64,000 nt of DNA from JBEVJK01 sp040510195. GTDB taxonomy: Bacteria > Pseudomonadota > Alphaproteobacteria > Rhizobiales > Rhizobiaceae. A program made the position numbers and the translations under genes. The stretch covers positions 38,364 through 102,363 of the forward strand of contig JBEVJK010000076.1 of the NCBI GenBank assembly GCA_040510195.1. The letters run 5' to 3'. The notes beneath the pieces are model-generated. The model saw only the letters and a list, made by a program, of their open reading frames with translations, ran no database searches and was not told the origin of the DNA. Positions 48,865 to 61,335 of the stretch are shown piece by piece; within the stretch, counting starts at the first letter, position 1, and the number at the start of each line of letters is the position of its first letter.

Positions 48865-51159
48865 ATGTTGGCAGCGGACACCGGGGCGATCGCAGAGGTT
48901 GGGCGGGAGGATCTTGCCGAGGCAATGGTCCAGCACCCGCATGAACGGCCTGCATTGGTGGGCCCGCCGGCTGCTGCCGAGCTGCCGCACGGCAGTCCGC
49001 GCGCCCTCTACGCGGCGCTGATCATCGCGCTGTTCGTGCTGGCCGGGCTTACCCACCTGACCGGCGCGCCGCCCTTCCTCACCGTCGCCATTGCGCTCGT
49101 CGGCATCATCGGCCTGATCGTCATGGCGCGCACCTTGCGGCTCGAGGATCGCGCCGCGGCGCTGATCGACGCCAATGCCGCCCGCAGCCGGGTCGAGCTG
49201 GAGTCGCTCGCCGACCGCATGTGGGAGCTGCAGGAAAGCGAGGAGCGCTTTCGCGGCCTCATCGACGCGCTCGGCGACCTGGTGGTCCACCGCGACCGCG
49301 AAGGGCGGATCATCTATGCAAACCGGGTGTTTGCCGAGCTGGTCGGCCTCGACGAGAAGCGGCTCTTCGGGCGCTCGCTGGCGGAGCTCGGCATCGATGT
49401 CGGCGTCGTCCCGGACGCCGCCTTCGCCGACGGCGAGTGCCTGAGCTCCACCGACGTCGCCGTGCGCGGTCCGCTCGGCGTTCGCTGGTTCTCCTGGATC
49501 GAGCTTTCGGTGCGCGACAAGCAGAGCGACCAAGTGTCCCACCGCGCCATCGCCCGCGACATCACCGCGCGCAAGCGGGCCGAGACGGCGCTGATCAACG
49601 CCCGCGAGCGCGCCGAATCGGCGAGCCTGGCCAAATCGCGTTTCCTGGCGACCGTCAGCCACGAGATCCGCACGCCGATGAACGGCATCATGGGCATGGC
49701 CAAGCTGCTCGCCGACACCAAGCTGTCGCCCGAGCAGCGCACCTATGTGGGGGCTGTCTCCACCTCCGCCTCGGCGCTTCTGGCGCTGATCGAGGACCTC
49801 CTCGATTATTCCAAGATCGAGGCCGGGCGCATCGACATCGAGCCGCAGCCCTTCTCGCCCCGCGAGCTCGCCGAGGGCGTGGTGGAGCTGCTCGCCTCGA
49901 AGGCCTTCGTCAAGAACATCGGCATCGGCTGCCATGTGGCGCCGGAGGTTCCCCAGAGCATCGTCGCCGATCCGGGGCGGCTGCGTCAGGTGTTGATGAA
50001 CCTGGTCGGCAACGCCGTGAAGTTCACCGATTCGGGCGGCGTCCTGGTCGACGTCTCGCTGGTCGGCTCGGACGAGGAAGGCCGGCGCGTGCGCTTTTCC
50101 GTCAGCGACACCGGTCCGGGCATTCCGGACGAGAGCCTCGGCCGCATCTTCGAGGAATTCGAGCAGGCCGACGGCACGTCCACGCGCCGTCACGGCGGTG
50201 CCGGGCTGGGCCTCGCCATCTCCCGCCGCATCGCCGATTCGCTGGGCGGCACGATCGCCGTGTCGAGCGAGCCGGGAAAGGGCTCGCTCTTCACGCTCGA
50301 CATTCCGGCCGAAGGGGCCACCGAGGGCAGCGGCCGCGCCGGCGCACTCGCCGGGCGCAGCGTCGTCATCGTCTCCACCAACTGCCTGGAGGCTGAGGCG
50401 ATCGCCCGCACCGTCCGCGCCCATGGCGGCAAGGCCGAGCTGGCCGCCTCGGCCGCCCAAGCTGCCTCCTACGCGGCCGGTTGCGACACCTTGCTGGTGG
50501 ATGCGACCCTGGAAAAGGCCGACGGACGCCTTCTCAAGAGGCTCCAGGCGGCGGGTTTCGCCAGCGCCGAGGCGGTGACGCTGATCGCGCCGACCGACCG
50601 CGGCATGCTGGGCGAGTTCCGCGCCAGCGGCTATCGGACCTTCCTGGCCCGCCCGGTGCGCGGCGAGACGCTGATCCGCGTCATGCTGACGGCGGCCGGC
50701 ACCCCGATCCGATCGATGCCGTCGGAGCCGCCGGACAAGGTGACGGCTGATCGGCCGGGCCCCCTGCAGCGCCCGGGGCTGTCGATCCTCCTGGCGGAGG
50801 ACAACGAGATCAACGCCCTGCTGGCCAGGGCGACGCTGACCAAGGCCGGCCACCGCGTCGAGCTGGTCGGCAACGGCCGCGCCGCGGTCGACGTGCTGAC
50901 GGACGAGGTCGCGCGCCGCTTCGACGTGGTGCTCATGGACCTTCATATGCCGGTTCTGGACGGGCTCGACGCCATCTCGCTGATCCGCCGCAACGAGGAG
51001 GCGACCGGCCGGGCACCCGTTCCCATCATGGTGCTTTCGGCCGATAGCCAGGAAAAGACCCGTCACACGGTGCTGGCACACGGCGCCACCGGCTTCGTGA
51101 CGAAGCCGCTCGATCCCGACATGCTGGTGCGCGCGGTGGAGGACCAGGTGCAGGGCTGA
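48865..51159 (+). CDS. Hybrid sensor histidine kinase/response regulator
   Basis: 764-residue membrane kinase. Two transmembrane helices (~47-63 and ~70-88), a PAS domain (~125-235), HisKA with the phospho-His in ATVSHEIRTPMNGIMG (~265-280), HATPase with NLVGNAVKFT, DTGPGIPDE and GGAGLGLAIS, a degenerate receiver (~490-610, missing the paired acidic residues) and a C-terminal receiver with ILLAEDNEIN, phospho-Asp in DVVLMDLHMPVLDG and the Lys in TGFVTKPL. The signal is unknown. Located upstream of olsB; whether it controls membrane lipid synthesis is not shown. Confidence 0.94.
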   Translation: MLAADTGAIAEVGREDLAEAMVQHPHERPALVGPPAAAELPHGSPRALYAALIIALFVLAGLTHLTGAPPFLTVAIALVGIIGLIVMARTLRLEDRAAALIDANAARSRVELESLADRMWELQESEERFRGLIDALGDLVVHRDREGRIIYANRVFAELVGLDEKRLFGRSLAELGIDVGVVPDAAFADGECLSSTDVAVRGPLGVRWFSWIELSVRDKQSDQVSHRAIARDITARKRAETALINARERAESASLAKSRFLATVSHEIRTPMNGIMGMAKLLADTKLSPEQRTYVGAVSTSASALLALIEDLLDYSKIEAGRIDIEPQPFSPRELAEGVVELLASKAFVKNIGIGCHVAPEVPQSIVADPGRLRQVLMNLVGNAVKFTDSGGVLVDVSLVGSDEEGRRVRFSVSDTGPGIPDESLGRIFEEFEQADGTSTRRHGGAGLGLAISRRIADSLGGTIAVSSEPGKGSLFTLDIPAEGATEGSGRAGALAGRSVVIVSTNCLEAEAIARTVRAHGGKAELAASAAQAASYAAGCDTLLVDATLEKADGRLLKRLQAAGFASAEAVTLIAPTDRGMLGEFRASGYRTFLARPVRGETLIRVMLTAAGTPIRSMPSEPPDKVTADRPGPLQRPGLSILLAEDNEINALLARATLTKAGHRVELVGNGRAAVDVLTDEVARRFDVVLMDLHMPVLDGLDAISLIRRNEEATGRAPVPIMVLSADSQEKTRHTVLAHGATGFVTKPLDPDMLVRAVEDQVQG

Positions 51160-51262
51160 CCGCCGGCGAACTATTGCCCGTCCGCCGACTTGAAGGTACT
51201 GTCATTGTCCTGTTGCACTGTCCTCTTATCCCGCCTGCAGCGGCGTCTTTGGAGGTTCCATC

Positions 51263-52150
51263 GTGCACACAGCACTGCAGGAGCGAGACGATCATCCTAC
51301 GGCCGGTCCGACTCACCGCCCCGCCCGATCGTCGGACGGTGTCATGACCGGAGAGGTCCTCGGCCGCATCGGGTCCCTGGAGGTCCGGCTGGCGCGCAGC
51401 GGCGACGAGGTTGCGGCCGCGCAGGAAGTGCGTTTCCGCGTCTTCTACGACGAGCTCGGGGCTCGCCGCAGCTCGGCGCACGCCATCGAGGAGCGCGATT
51501 CCGACCGCTTCGACGAGCAGTGCGACCACCTGCTGGTCTTCGACCAGGCCTTGCCCGGTCCCGACCATCGCCGCATCGTCGGCACCTATAGGCTGTTGCG
51601 GCAGGAGATCGCGGCCGCCGCCGGAGGCTTCTACTCCAATGACGAGTTCGAGCTGCAGTCGCTGGTCGTTCGCCATCCCGCGCGCCGTTTCCTGGAGCTC
51701 GGCCGCTCCTGCGTGCTCAAGCAGTATCGCTCGAAGCGAACGATCGAGGTCCTGTGGCAGGGCATCTACGCCTATATCACCCATCACGGCATAGACGTCA
51801 TGACCGGCTGCGCGTCCTTCCACGGCATCGTGCCGGCCGCCCATGCCGAGGCGCTCTCCTATCTCCACCACCATTGCCGGGCCGAGCCGGAATGGGACGT
51901 GCGTGCCGTCGCGGAGCGCCACTGTCTCATGGACCTGATGCCGGTCGAGGCAGTCAGCCCGCGATCGGCGATCGCCGCGCTGCCGCCGCTCATCAAGGGC
52001 TATTTGCGGATCGGTGCCCGGGTCGGGGACGGCTGCGTCGTCGATCACGATTTCTCGACCACCGACGTCTTCATCGTGCTGCCGGTGGCGGCGATCTCCG
52101 CCCGCTATGTCAGCTATTACGGCTCGGAAGCCGAGCGCTTTGCCGCCTGA
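51263..52150 (+). CDS. olsB: L-ornithine N-alpha-acyltransferase
   Basis: 295-residue acyl-ACP-dependent acyltransferase (hemolysin-like GNAT fold) that makes lyso-ornithine lipid, a phosphorus-free membrane lipid of rhizobia. Family segments: VRFRVFYDELGA, DHLLVFDQALPGP, IVGTYRLLRQE, ELGRSCVLKQYRSKRTIEVLWQGI and LPPLIKGYLRIGARVGDGCVVDHDFSTTDVFIVL (core FSTTDVFIVLPV). The start is a GTG at 51263 after GGAGG. Neighbouring malic enzyme is the gene found beside olsB in related rhizobia. The partner olsA is not in the window. Its stop overlaps the start of the next frame. Confidence 0.92.
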   Translation: MHTALQERDDHPTAGPTHRPARSSDGVMTGEVLGRIGSLEVRLARSGDEVAAAQEVRFRVFYDELGARRSSAHAIEERDSDRFDEQCDHLLVFDQALPGPDHRRIVGTYRLLRQEIAAAAGGFYSNDEFELQSLVVRHPARRFLELGRSCVLKQYRSKRTIEVLWQGIYAYITHHGIDVMTGCASFHGIVPAAHAEALSYLHHHCRAEPEWDVRAVAERHCLMDLMPVEAVSPRSAIAALPPLIKGYLRIGARVGDGCVVDHDFSTTDVFIVLPVAAISARYVSYYGSEAERFAA

Positions 52151-52492
52151 CGACGATCTGAAGCCGGCTTTCGAGAAGCTGCTCAGCGCTGCCGCGGGCC
52201 TGCCGGGCGTCGAGGCGGGAACCTCCTACGGCACGCCGGCGCTGCGCGTCGGCAAGAAGCTCCTGTGCCGGGTCAAGGATGCCGGCTCGGTGGTCCTGAT
52301 GGCGCCGCTGGAGGAGAAGGAGATGCTGCTCGCGGCAATGCCCGACGTCTATTTCGAAACCGACCACTACAAGGGTTGGCCGGTGCTGCTGGCGCACATC
52401 GATCTCATCGGCGACGACGAGCTTGCGCACCGGCTGGCCGTGACGTGGCGCCGCCTGGCGCCCCGCAAGCTGCTGAAGGCGGCAGGAGCCGC

Positions 52493-52511
<19 letters not shown>
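52140..52511 (+). CDS. MmcQ/YjbR-family protein
   Basis: 123-residue protein of the MmcQ/YjbR (CyaY-like DNA-binding fold) family. VEAGTSYGTPALRVGKKLLCRV, the middle MAPLEEKEMLLAAM, FETDHYKGWPVLLAHIDLI and the terminal WRRLAPRKLL fit. Function not established. The start is a TTG at 52140, inside the last codons of olsB; the frame has no ATG in the family region and GGAAG lies nearby. It overlaps the convergent malic enzyme gene by 19 bases. Confidence 0.82.
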
Positions 52512-54781
<2,270 letters not shown>

Positions 54782-54896
54782 GGCGCGGTCCGCCCCTCCC
54801 AGAAGGCTCTTCTTTTTGTGGAGCGTTTGGGATTAAGGCTACACTTCGGCACTGTAAACAGCCAAGCAGGACGAAACGCTGTTTTGCGAGACGGCC

Positions 54897-57617
54897 GTGA
54901 ACGACGAGACGCCCTTCAGCATCGATCCTGCCACGCCGGCGCCGACCGCCACCGTCGGCGCGACGCCGATGATGGAGCAGTTCATCGAGATCAAGACGGC
55001 GAACCCCGATTCGCTGCTCTTCTACCGCATGGGCGACTTCTACGAGCTGTTCTTCCACGATGCCGAGGTGGCGAGCCGCGCGCTGGGCATTGCGCTCACC
55101 CGTCGCGGCAAGCATCTCGGCCGCGACATCCCGATGTGCGGGGTGCCGATCCATGCCGCCGACGACTACCTGCAGAAGCTGATCGCGCTCGGCCATCGCG
55201 TCGCCGTGTGCGAGCAGATCGAGGACCCGGCGGAGGCCCGCAAGCGCGGCGCCAAGTCGGTCGTGCGGCGCGACGTCGTTCGCCTCGTCACGCCTGGCAC
55301 CATCACGGAGGATCGACTGCTGGCCCCCTCGGAGGCCAATTATCTGATGGCGCTCGGCCGGGTGAAGGGTGCCGCCGGCGCCGGCTGCGCCCTGGCCTGG
55401 ATCGACATCTCGACGGGCGCCTTCCGGGTCGCCGAGACGGCCCCCGACAGGCTCGCCGCCGACGTCATGCGCGTCGACCCCAAGGAGCTCGTCGTCGCCG
55501 AGCCGGCTTTCCACGACCCCGAGCTCAGGCCCGCCTTCGACCTTCTCGGCCGCATCGTTCACCCGGAGCCGCCGAGCCTCTTCGATTCGTCCTCGGCGCC
55601 CGCCCGCATCGCTCGCTTCTATGGCGTCGCCACGCCCGACAGCTTCGGCGCCTTCTCGCGCGCCGAGCTCTCGGCCGTCTCGGGGGCCATCGCGTATGTC
55701 GAGAAGACGCAGAAGGCCGAGCGACCGCCGCTGGAACGACCCGCCCGCGAGGACGCTGCCTCCACCCTGTTCGTCGACCCGGCGACGCGGGCCAATCTGG
55801 AGCTGCTGCGCACCATTTCGGGCAGCCGCGACGGCGCCTTGCTGAAGGCCATCGACCGCACCGTGACGGGCGCCGGCGCTCGCCTGCTCGCCGAACGCCT
55901 CACCGCCCCGCTGACCGACCCCGAAGCCATCCGCCACCGCCTCGACTCGGTGTCGTTCCTGGTCGAGGAAGCGCGACTTTGCGAGGCGCTCCGCCTGTCC
56001 CTGAAGAGCGTCGCCGACATGCCGCGGGCGCTTTCCCGCCTGGCGCTCAATCGCGGCGGCCCGCGCGACCTCGGCGCATTGCGCGCCGCCCTGGAGGCAG
56101 CGCGCGAGATCCATGCCCTGCTCGGCACTCCGCTGCCGGACGAGATCGGCCAGGCATCGGCCGCGCTGGCGGCATTGCCGGGCGCTTTCGCCGGCCGGCT
56201 CGAGGCGACGCTTGCCGAGGACCTGCCGCTCCTGAAGCGCGATGGCGGCTTCGTGCGGCGCGGCGCCTCCGCCGAGCTCGACGAGATGCGCGGGCTGCGT
56301 GACGACACGCGCCAGGTGATTGCCGCAATGGAAAGGAGCCTGGCGGAGGAGACCGGCATCCGCTCGCTCAAGATCCGCCACAACAACGTCCTCGGCTATT
56401 ACATCGAGGTGAACGCCAACCATCAGGAGGCGATGACCGGCAGCGACGCTGCACGGTCCCGCTTCATCCATCGACAGACCATGGCCAGCGCCATGCGCTT
56501 CACCACCACCGAGCTCGCCGGGCTGGAGACGCGCATCGCCAACGCCGCCGACCGGGCGCTGTCGATCGAGCTTGGGATCTTCGACGGGCTCGTGGCCGAG
56601 GCGGTCGTCCACGCCGCTGCGATCCGCGCCGGCGCCGCGGCACTCGCCGTCCTCGACGTGTCTGCCGCGCTGGCCACGCTGGCCGTCGGCGAGCGCTATT
56701 GCCGGCCGGACGTGGACGGCAGCCTTTCGCTCGCCATCGAAGGCGGGCGTCATCCGGTGGTGGAGCAGGCGCTGCGCGCGGCGGGCGAGAGTGCCTTCGT
56801 CGCCAACGATTGCGACCTCTCGCCGCCCGAAGGCAACCGCAACGGGGCGATCTGGCTGCTCACCGGTCCCAACATGGGCGGCAAGTCGACCTTCCTGAGA
56901 CAGAACGCGCTGATTGCGATCATGGCGCAGATGGGCTCCTTCGTGCCGGCCGCAAATGCCCGGATCGGCGTCGTCGACCGGCTGTTCTCGCGCGTCGGCG
57001 CCTCCGACGACCTGGCGCGCGGCCGCTCCACCTTCATGGTCGAGATGGTCGAGACGGCGGCGATCCTCAACCAGGCAGGCGAACGGGCGCTGGTCATCCT
57101 GGACGAGATCGGGCGCGGCACGGCGACGTTCGACGGCCTGTCGATCGCCTGGGCGGCGCTCGAGTACCTGCATGAGAAGAACCGCTGCCGCACCATGTTC
57201 GCCACCCATTTCCACGAGATGACGGCGCTGTCGGCCAAGCTGCCGCGCCTCCACAACGTCACCATGCGCGTCAAGGAATGGGAAGGCGAGGTGGTCTTCC
57301 TGCACGAGGTCGGCCGCGGCGCCGCCGACCGCTCTTATGGGGTCCAGGTGGCGCGCCTCGCCGGCCTGCCGGAGGCCGTGGTGGCGCGCGCCAGGGAGGT
57401 CCTGCACCAGTTGGAGCAAAGCGAGGAATCCGGCCGCGCCGCGCGTCTGGTGGACGACCTGCCGCTGTTCAGCGCGGCCGTGCGCCGCGAGGCGCCGAAG
57501 CCGGCCCCGGACCGCCGCCTGGGCGAGGCGCTGGCCGGCTTGAACCCGGACGAGATGACGCCGCGCGAGGCACTGGACGCGCTCTACCGGCTGAAAGGCT
57601 TGGCCTCCGAGGGCTGA
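54897..57617 (+). CDS. mutS: DNA mismatch repair protein MutS
   Basis: 906-residue mismatch-recognition ATPase. N-terminal mismatch-binding domain with FYRMGDFYELFFHDAEVAS (Phe-x-Glu), connector and lever domains, then the ATPase: Walker A TGPNMGGKSTFLRQN, DELGRGT-like DEIGRGTATFDG and TMFATHFHE. C-terminal dimerisation region ends LYRLKGLASEG. The start is a GTG at 54897; no ATG in the family region lies upstream. A perfect 32-base tandem copy of its own last codons follows the stop (57586-57649). Confidence 0.97.
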   Translation: MNDETPFSIDPATPAPTATVGATPMMEQFIEIKTANPDSLLFYRMGDFYELFFHDAEVASRALGIALTRRGKHLGRDIPMCGVPIHAADDYLQKLIALGHRVAVCEQIEDPAEARKRGAKSVVRRDVVRLVTPGTITEDRLLAPSEANYLMALGRVKGAAGAGCALAWIDISTGAFRVAETAPDRLAADVMRVDPKELVVAEPAFHDPELRPAFDLLGRIVHPEPPSLFDSSSAPARIARFYGVATPDSFGAFSRAELSAVSGAIAYVEKTQKAERPPLERPAREDAASTLFVDPATRANLELLRTISGSRDGALLKAIDRTVTGAGARLLAERLTAPLTDPEAIRHRLDSVSFLVEEARLCEALRLSLKSVADMPRALSRLALNRGGPRDLGALRAALEAAREIHALLGTPLPDEIGQASAALAALPGAFAGRLEATLAEDLPLLKRDGGFVRRGASAELDEMRGLRDDTRQVIAAMERSLAEETGIRSLKIRHNNVLGYYIEVNANHQEAMTGSDAARSRFIHRQTMASAMRFTTTELAGLETRIANAADRALSIELGIFDGLVAEAVVHAAAIRAGAAALAVLDVSAALATLAVGERYCRPDVDGSLSLAIEGGRHPVVEQALRAAGESAFVANDCDLSPPEGNRNGAIWLLTGPNMGGKSTFLRQNALIAIMAQMGSFVPAANARIGVVDRLFSRVGASDDLARGRSTFMVEMVETAAILNQAGERALVILDEIGRGTATFDGLSIAWAALEYLHEKNRCRTMFATHFHEMTALSAKLPRLHNVTMRVKEWEGEVVFLHEVGRGAADRSYGVQVARLAGLPEAVVARAREVLHQLEQSEESGRAARLVDDLPLFSAAVRREAPKPAPDRRLGEALAGLNPDEMTPREALDALYRLKGLASEG

Positions 57618-57649
57618 ACCGGCTGAAAGGCTTGGCCTCCGAGGGCTGA
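57586..57649. repeat. Perfect 32-bp tandem duplication over the mutS stop
   Basis: The sequence starting ACCGGCTGAAAGG and ending GAGGGCTGA occurs at 57586-57617 (last ten codons plus stop of mutS) and again at 57618-57649 without a mismatch. The second copy repeats the same peptide end and stop codon out of the gene. A recent slippage-type duplication, or an assembly artefact, is the likely cause; the protein is not altered. Confidence 0.95.
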
Positions 57650-57673
57650 GCCCGGCCGCCGGCGGCTTCTCGT

Positions 57674-58342
57674 TCAGTCCTCGCCGGCCACCAGCGGCAC
57701 GAACATGACGTCCCCGAGATCCTCCTCGGCGAAGCCGGTCTCGCTGGTTCTCTTGAGGAGAAGCAGGCGCTGCGGACGGTCGACCCCGCCGAGCGGCATG
57801 ATGAGACGCCCGCCGATCGCGAGCTGTGCCTTCCAGGCGGGTGGGATGTCGTGCCCGCTCGCGGCGGCGAGGATGGCGTCGAACGGCGCCTCTTCGGCCC
57901 ACCCGGCGATCCCGTCGCCCGTCCGCACGCTGACATTGCGGATGTCGAGCGAGCTGAGCAACGCCGCCGCCTGCCGGGCCAGCAGCGCATGGCGCTCGAC
58001 CGAATAGACGTGGCGGGCCAGCAGGGCCAGCACCGCCGCCGCGTAACCCGACCCGGTGCCGATCTCCAGCACGCGCTTCGACGGGTCGAGCGCCGCCGCC
58101 TGCGCCATCAAACCCACGATGTAGGGCTGCGAGATGGTCTGCCCGGCCGCGATGGGCAGCGCCGAGTCGTCATAGGCGTGGCGGGCCATCGGCCTGGCCA
58201 GGAACAGCTCGCGCGGCAGCTGCCGCATGGCGTGCAGCACGGACGTGTCCACTATGTCGCGCCCGGCGAGCTGCCGCTCGACCATATGCCGGCGCAACTT
58301 GTCCGAATCGGGGAGCAGCGGGGCGTCTTCGGGGATGCGCAT
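57674..58342 (-). CDS. pcm: Protein-L-isoaspartate O-methyltransferase
   Basis: 222-residue repair enzyme methylating isoaspartyl residues in damaged proteins. HMVERQLAGRDIVDTSVLHAM at the N-terminus, PRELFLARPMARHAYDDSALPI, the SAM motif VLEIGTGSGYAAAVLALLA, and the C-terminal GGRLIMPLGGVDRPQRLLLL match the family. Start at 58342 (MRIPEDAPLLPD) gives the usual length; an ATG at 58429 adds a 29-residue Ala/Arg-rich lead. Converges on mutS, diverges from glnD. Confidence 0.93.
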   Translation of the reverse strand: MRIPEDAPLLPDSDKLRRHMVERQLAGRDIVDTSVLHAMRQLPRELFLARPMARHAYDDSALPIAAGQTISQPYIVGLMAQAAALDPSKRVLEIGTGSGYAAAVLALLARHVYSVERHALLARQAAALLSSLDIRNVSVRTGDGIAGWAEEAPFDAILAAASGHDIPPAWKAQLAIGGRLIMPLGGVDRPQRLLLLKRTSETGFAEEDLGDVMFVPLVAGED

Positions 58343-58487
58343 GGCAGAAAACGGGTGGCTTCCGAGCCGGTTCCAGGACCGGCCGACCGCCATCCTAAGC
58401 GCACGGGCGGCGGCGGCAAGGCCTGCCATACCCTTGCCCGGAAAAACGCGCTATAGAGCCGCCCGAAAGAGAGAATCGTCTGCGCTG

Positions 58488-61298
58488 ATGACGAGAATTC
58501 CCTTGAAGCTGGACGAACTGGTCGACGGCGACGCCCTGCGCCGCGACCTGGCGGCCGCGGTCGTCGACGACGAGCCGGCATCGCCGGCCACCCGCGCCGC
58601 TGTCCTGCAGCGCCTCAAGGACTGCCTGGCCGAGGGCCGCAAGGTCGCCGAGCGCATGCTGATGGCCGATGGCGGCGGCCTGGCCTGCGCCGAGCGTCTG
58701 TCGCATCTGATGGACGAGGTGATCGTCGCCCTCTGCGACTTTGCCGTCGGCAGTGTCTTCCGGGCCAAGGGGCGTTCGGCGCCCGAGCGCTGGGCGCTGC
58801 TGGCGGTCGGAGGTTATGGGCGCGGCACGCTGGCCCCCGGCTCGGACATCGACCTGCTTTTCCTGCTCCCCGCCAAGCAGACGGCGCGCGGCGCCGCCAT
58901 CGTCGAGTATATCCTGTACATGCTGTGGGACATGGGCCTGAAGGTCGGCCACGCGACCCGCACGGTGGACGAGTGCCTCCGCCTGTCGCGCGCCGACATG
59001 ACCATTCGCACGGCCATCCTCGAGAAGCGCTTCCTGTGGGGCGACAAGGCGCTATGCGACCAGCTTTTCCAGCGTTTCGACAAGGAAGTGGTCAAGAACA
59101 CCGGCCCCGAATACGCCCAGGCCAAGCTCGCCGAGCGCGACGAGCGCCACCGCAAGGTCGGCGAGAGCCGCTATCTGGTGGAGCCCAACGTCAAGGACGG
59201 CAAAGGCGGGTTGCGCGACCTGCAGACCCTGTTCTGGATCGGCAAGTACTTCTACCGCGAGCGCACGGTCGAGGAGCTGGTCGACAAGGGCGTGTTTACC
59301 CGCGCCGAACATCTGGAGTTCCTGAAAGCCGAGGATTTCCTGTGGGCGGTGCGCTGCCACATGCATTTCCTGACCGGCAAGGCCGAGGAGCGACTGCATT
59401 TCGACATCCAGCGGGAGATTGCCGAAAGGCTCGGCTACCGCAGCCACCCGGGCCTCTCGGCCGTCGAGCGCTTCATGAAGCACTATTTCCTGGTGGCCAA
59501 GGACGTCGGCGACCTGACCCGCATCTTCTGCGCCGCGCTGGAGGAGGAGCAGGCGAGCCATGTTTCGGGGTTCAACCGGCTGTTCCTCACCTTCTCGCGC
59601 CGGCGGCGCAAGCTGGCTGGAACCAGCGATTTCATCATCGACAACGACCGCATCACCATCGCCGACGACAAGGTGTTCGAGCGCGACCCGGTGAATCTGC
59701 TGCGGCTGTTCTGGCTGGCCGACCGCCACGGCTTCGAGTACCACCCCGACGCTCTGAAGCTGGTCACCCGCTCGCTGCGGCTGGTCGACCGCAACCTGCG
59801 GCGCGACAAGGAGGCCAACCGGCTGTTCCTCGACCTGCTCACCTCGGACCGCAAACCCGAGCTCAACCTGCGGCGCATGAATGAGGCCGGGCTGCTCGGC
59901 AAGCTGATCCCCGATTTCGGCAAGATCGTCGCCATGATGCAGTTCAGCATGTACCACCACTATACGGTGGACGAGCATCTACTGCGCTGCATCGACGTGC
60001 TGTCCGACATCGAGAAGGGCGGCGAGCAGAAGGCCCATCCCCTTTCGCACCAGCTCATCGGCGGGCTCAAGCACCGCCGCGAGGCGCTCTACGTCGCCGT
60101 CCTGCTGCACGACATCGCCAAGGGCCGGCTGGAGGATCACTCCGCGGCCGGCGCCCGCATCGCCCGTCGCATCTGCCCGCATATGGGGCTCAGCGTGGCC
60201 GACACCGAGCTGGTCGCCTGGCTGGTCGAGAACCACCTCCTGATGTCGATGACGGCGCAGACGCGCGACCTGAACGACCGTAAGACCATCGAGGACTTCG
60301 CGCATGCCGTGCAGTCGGTCGAGCGGCTCAAGCTGCTCCTCGTCCTCACCGTCTGCGACATAAGGGGCGTGGGCCCGGGCGTTTGGAACGGCTGGAAGGG
60401 CCAGCTCCTGCGCACCCTCTATTTCGAGACCGAGCTCCTGCTGACCGGCGGCTTCTCCGAGGTCTCGCGGGCCGAGCGCGCCGGAGCGGCCCGGCGCCAG
60501 CTCGACCAGGCCTTGGCGGATTGGCCGGAGGAGGAGCGCGCGCGCTATGTGCGGCTGCTCTACGACAACTACCTGCTCACAGTCGACCGTGCCGACCAGC
60601 GGCGCCATGCCGACTTCGTCCGCCAGGCCGACGCCGACGGCCAGCGCCTGGCGACGATGGTCAAGACGCGCGCCTTCGAGGCGGTGACCGAGATCACCGT
60701 CCTGGCCCAGGATCACCCGCGCCTGCTCTCCGTGATCGCCGGCGCCTGCGCGGCGGCCGGCGGCAACATCGTCGATGCCCAGATTTTCACCACTGCCGAC
60801 GGGCGAGCGCTCGACACCATCCTGATTTCCCGCGAGTTCGACCGCGACGAGGATGAACGGCGGCGCGCCGAGCGCGTCGGCAAGTTGATCGAGGACGTGT
60901 TGTCGGGACGCGCCTGGCTGCCGGAGATGATCGAAAAGCGGACCAAGCCCAAGCGCGGCTCCCGGACTTTCCGCATCGAGCCGACGGCGGACATCCGCAA
61001 CGCGCTGTCCAACCGCTTTTCGGTCATCGAGATCTCCGGCCTCGACCGGCCGGGGCTGCTTTCGGAGATCACCGGCGCGCTTTCAGACCTGTCCCTGGAC
61101 ATCGCCTCGGCGCAGATCACCACCTTCGGCGAGAAGGTGATCGACACCTTCTACGTCACCGACCTGACCGGCCAGAAGATCGAGAACCCGACGCGCATGG
61201 AGGCGATCCGCAAGAGCCTCGTGGCGATCCTGGACGGTGCGGCGCCGCAGCGCGGCAAGACGCGCGGCGCCGCGCTGCCGGCAAAGGCGGCGGAATAG
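58488..61298 (+). CDS. glnD: Bifunctional uridylyltransferase/uridylyl-removing enzyme GlnD
   Basis: 936-residue nitrogen sensor that uridylylates or deuridylylates PII proteins according to glutamine. Nucleotidyltransferase LLAVGGYGRGTLAPGSDIDLLFL (~115-135), HD hydrolase domain with LLHDIAKGRLEDHSAAGA (~545-560), and two C-terminal ACT glutamine-binding domains (starting around VTEITVLAQDHPRLLSVIA and FSVIEISGLDRPGLLSEIT). Length is normal for rhizobia. Start ATG 58488. Followed 37 bases later by murJ, an order conserved in Rhizobiales. Confidence 0.97.
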   Translation: MTRIPLKLDELVDGDALRRDLAAAVVDDEPASPATRAAVLQRLKDCLAEGRKVAERMLMADGGGLACAERLSHLMDEVIVALCDFAVGSVFRAKGRSAPERWALLAVGGYGRGTLAPGSDIDLLFLLPAKQTARGAAIVEYILYMLWDMGLKVGHATRTVDECLRLSRADMTIRTAILEKRFLWGDKALCDQLFQRFDKEVVKNTGPEYAQAKLAERDERHRKVGESRYLVEPNVKDGKGGLRDLQTLFWIGKYFYRERTVEELVDKGVFTRAEHLEFLKAEDFLWAVRCHMHFLTGKAEERLHFDIQREIAERLGYRSHPGLSAVERFMKHYFLVAKDVGDLTRIFCAALEEEQASHVSGFNRLFLTFSRRRRKLAGTSDFIIDNDRITIADDKVFERDPVNLLRLFWLADRHGFEYHPDALKLVTRSLRLVDRNLRRDKEANRLFLDLLTSDRKPELNLRRMNEAGLLGKLIPDFGKIVAMMQFSMYHHYTVDEHLLRCIDVLSDIEKGGEQKAHPLSHQLIGGLKHRREALYVAVLLHDIAKGRLEDHSAAGARIARRICPHMGLSVADTELVAWLVENHLLMSMTAQTRDLNDRKTIEDFAHAVQSVERLKLLLVLTVCDIRGVGPGVWNGWKGQLLRTLYFETELLLTGGFSEVSRAERAGAARRQLDQALADWPEEERARYVRLLYDNYLLTVDRADQRRHADFVRQADADGQRLATMVKTRAFEAVTEITVLAQDHPRLLSVIAGACAAAGGNIVDAQIFTTADGRALDTILISREFDRDEDERRRAERVGKLIEDVLSGRAWLPEMIEKRTKPKRGSRTFRIEPTADIRNALSNRFSVIEISGLDRPGLLSEITGALSDLSLDIASAQITTFGEKVIDTFYVTDLTGQKIENPTRMEAIRKSLVAILDGAAPQRGKTRGAALPAKAAE

Positions 61299-61335
61299 CA
61301 GCCATGCGCACGCCGCCCGTACCTCGCCGCCGCGC

